Assembly (NCBI RefSeq): GCF_035666175.1
Contig: NZ_CP142016.1
Span: forward strand, 1,798,001 to 1,862,000
Direction of reading: 5' to 3'
DNA length: 64,000 nucleotides
Source: Riemerella anatipestifer
Lineage (GTDB): Bacteria > Bacteroidota > Bacteroidia > Flavobacteriales > Weeksellaceae
The position numbers and the translations under genes were made by a program. This document shows positions 63,688-64,000 of this stretch, one piece after another; the first letter of the stretch is position 1; every line of letters starts with the position of its first letter. The notes under the pieces were generated by a model, which saw only the letters and a program-made list of their open reading frames with translations, did no database searches and was not told the origin of the DNA.

Positions 63688-64000
63688 TTAGTCTTCTGAC
63701 AAACTCAATAAATCTTCTTGCCTTAACTTTCTAAAAATATTCGCCAAAGTTAAAACATCTTTTTCACAATATTTAATAATTCTAGGTAAATCTTTTTCTT
63801 TATAATATATTTCGGCAACCATAGAACCATCTATATCGTCTTTGGGAGTAGGAACGCCAAAAATATGAGCCATTAGTTCCAGTGATATAAAACTTTTATA
63901 ATCTCCGAATTTCCATAGCTCCAAAGTATCTAAATGTGGAACTTCCCAAGGTTTCTTTCCGAATAACTGAAATGGGGAAGGAGGTATCATACCATTAACT
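63688..64000 (-). CDS. PolB-like 3'-5' exonuclease, C-terminal part (gene runs off the window)
   Basis: The visible 100-odd residues match the C-terminus of the predicted 3'-5' exonuclease related to the DNA polymerase B exonuclease domain: KPWEVPHLDTLELWKFGDYKSFISLELM, PTPKDDIDG and YCEKDVLTLANIF, with the last Asp of the DEDD set in the YCEKDV motif. The frame stays open past 63990 to the edge, so the ATG there is internal and about 60 percent of the gene is outside. Likely a DNA repair or processing nuclease. Confidence 0.85.
   Translation of the reverse strand, partial: VNGMIPPSPFQLFGKKPWEVPHLDTLELWKFGDYKSFISLELMAHIFGVPTPKDDIDGSMVAEIYYKEKDLPRIIKYCEKDVLTLANIFRKLRQEDLLSLSED

Overview
The window is AT-rich (roughly one third G+C), has no clear Shine-Dalgarno sites, uses Bacteroidetes-type promoters (TTTG, about 19 bases, then TAnnTTTG) and encodes type IX secretion sorting domains, a TonB-dependent receptor with N-terminal carboxypeptidase-like domain, bacillithiol synthesis (bshB1) and flavobacterial housekeeping genes. 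Six near-identical 980-bp IS982-family elements match what I remember of ISRa1 from Riemerella anatipestifer. I therefore read this as a Weeksellaceae chromosome, most likely R. anatipestifer; the genus call is inference.

Region 1 (1-15.2 kb) is a polymorphic-toxin (Rhs) locus on the minus strand, heavily damaged by insertion sequences. A promoter at 15150-15180 should drive, in order: a tail-fibre-like coiled-coil protein, a small secreted protein with a type IX sorting domain, a giant SpvB/FG-GAP/Rhs protein (2326 residues when reconstructed), a lipoprotein whose start overlaps the rhs stop (likely immunity), a second orphan toxin C-terminus of the same family, the first seven codons of another immunity gene, the last 35 codons of yet another gene, a frameshifted orphan module with an HELNH metallopeptidase motif, and a further lipoprotein immunity candidate. 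Four ISRa1 copies sit in this 14-kb stretch. Three have perfect 7-bp target duplications, so the broken genes can be rebuilt exactly; one has none and marks a deletion or rearrangement.

Region 2 (15.3-31.5 kb) is mostly ordinary chromosome: alpha/beta hydrolase, tilS-dsbD, serS, small lipoproteins, a U32 peptidase-ferredoxin-MTHFS operon, a Do-type protease, a family 2 glycosyltransferase and leuS. Region 3 (31.8-41.9 kb) holds exbB-exbD-exbD-tonB, a phosphate-binding-like lipoprotein, a TPR protein, bshB1, tRNA-His, a DUF3276 gene and an ABC exporter, followed by an ISRa1 copy with a frameshifted transposase.

Region 4 (42-51.6 kb) is a nitrite-ammonification cluster: porin, nrfH, nrfA, and the ResB/CcsA cytochrome c maturation pair, with three tandem 12-bp imperfect palindromes in the divergent intergenic region. 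It is followed by an HI0933-type flavoprotein and a second, minimal exbB-exbD-tonB set. Region 5 (51.9-55.1 kb) is a second damaged accessory patch: a DUF4469 protein and a tail-fibre-like gene beheaded by the sixth ISRa1 copy, which also lacks a target duplication. Region 6 (55.2-64 kb) carries a small secreted protein, a polytopic membrane protein, a TonB receptor-phytase pair, the rplM-rpsI-rpsB ribosomal operon, a DUF59 Fe-S assembly gene and the 3' part of a PolB-like exonuclease gene running off the right edge.
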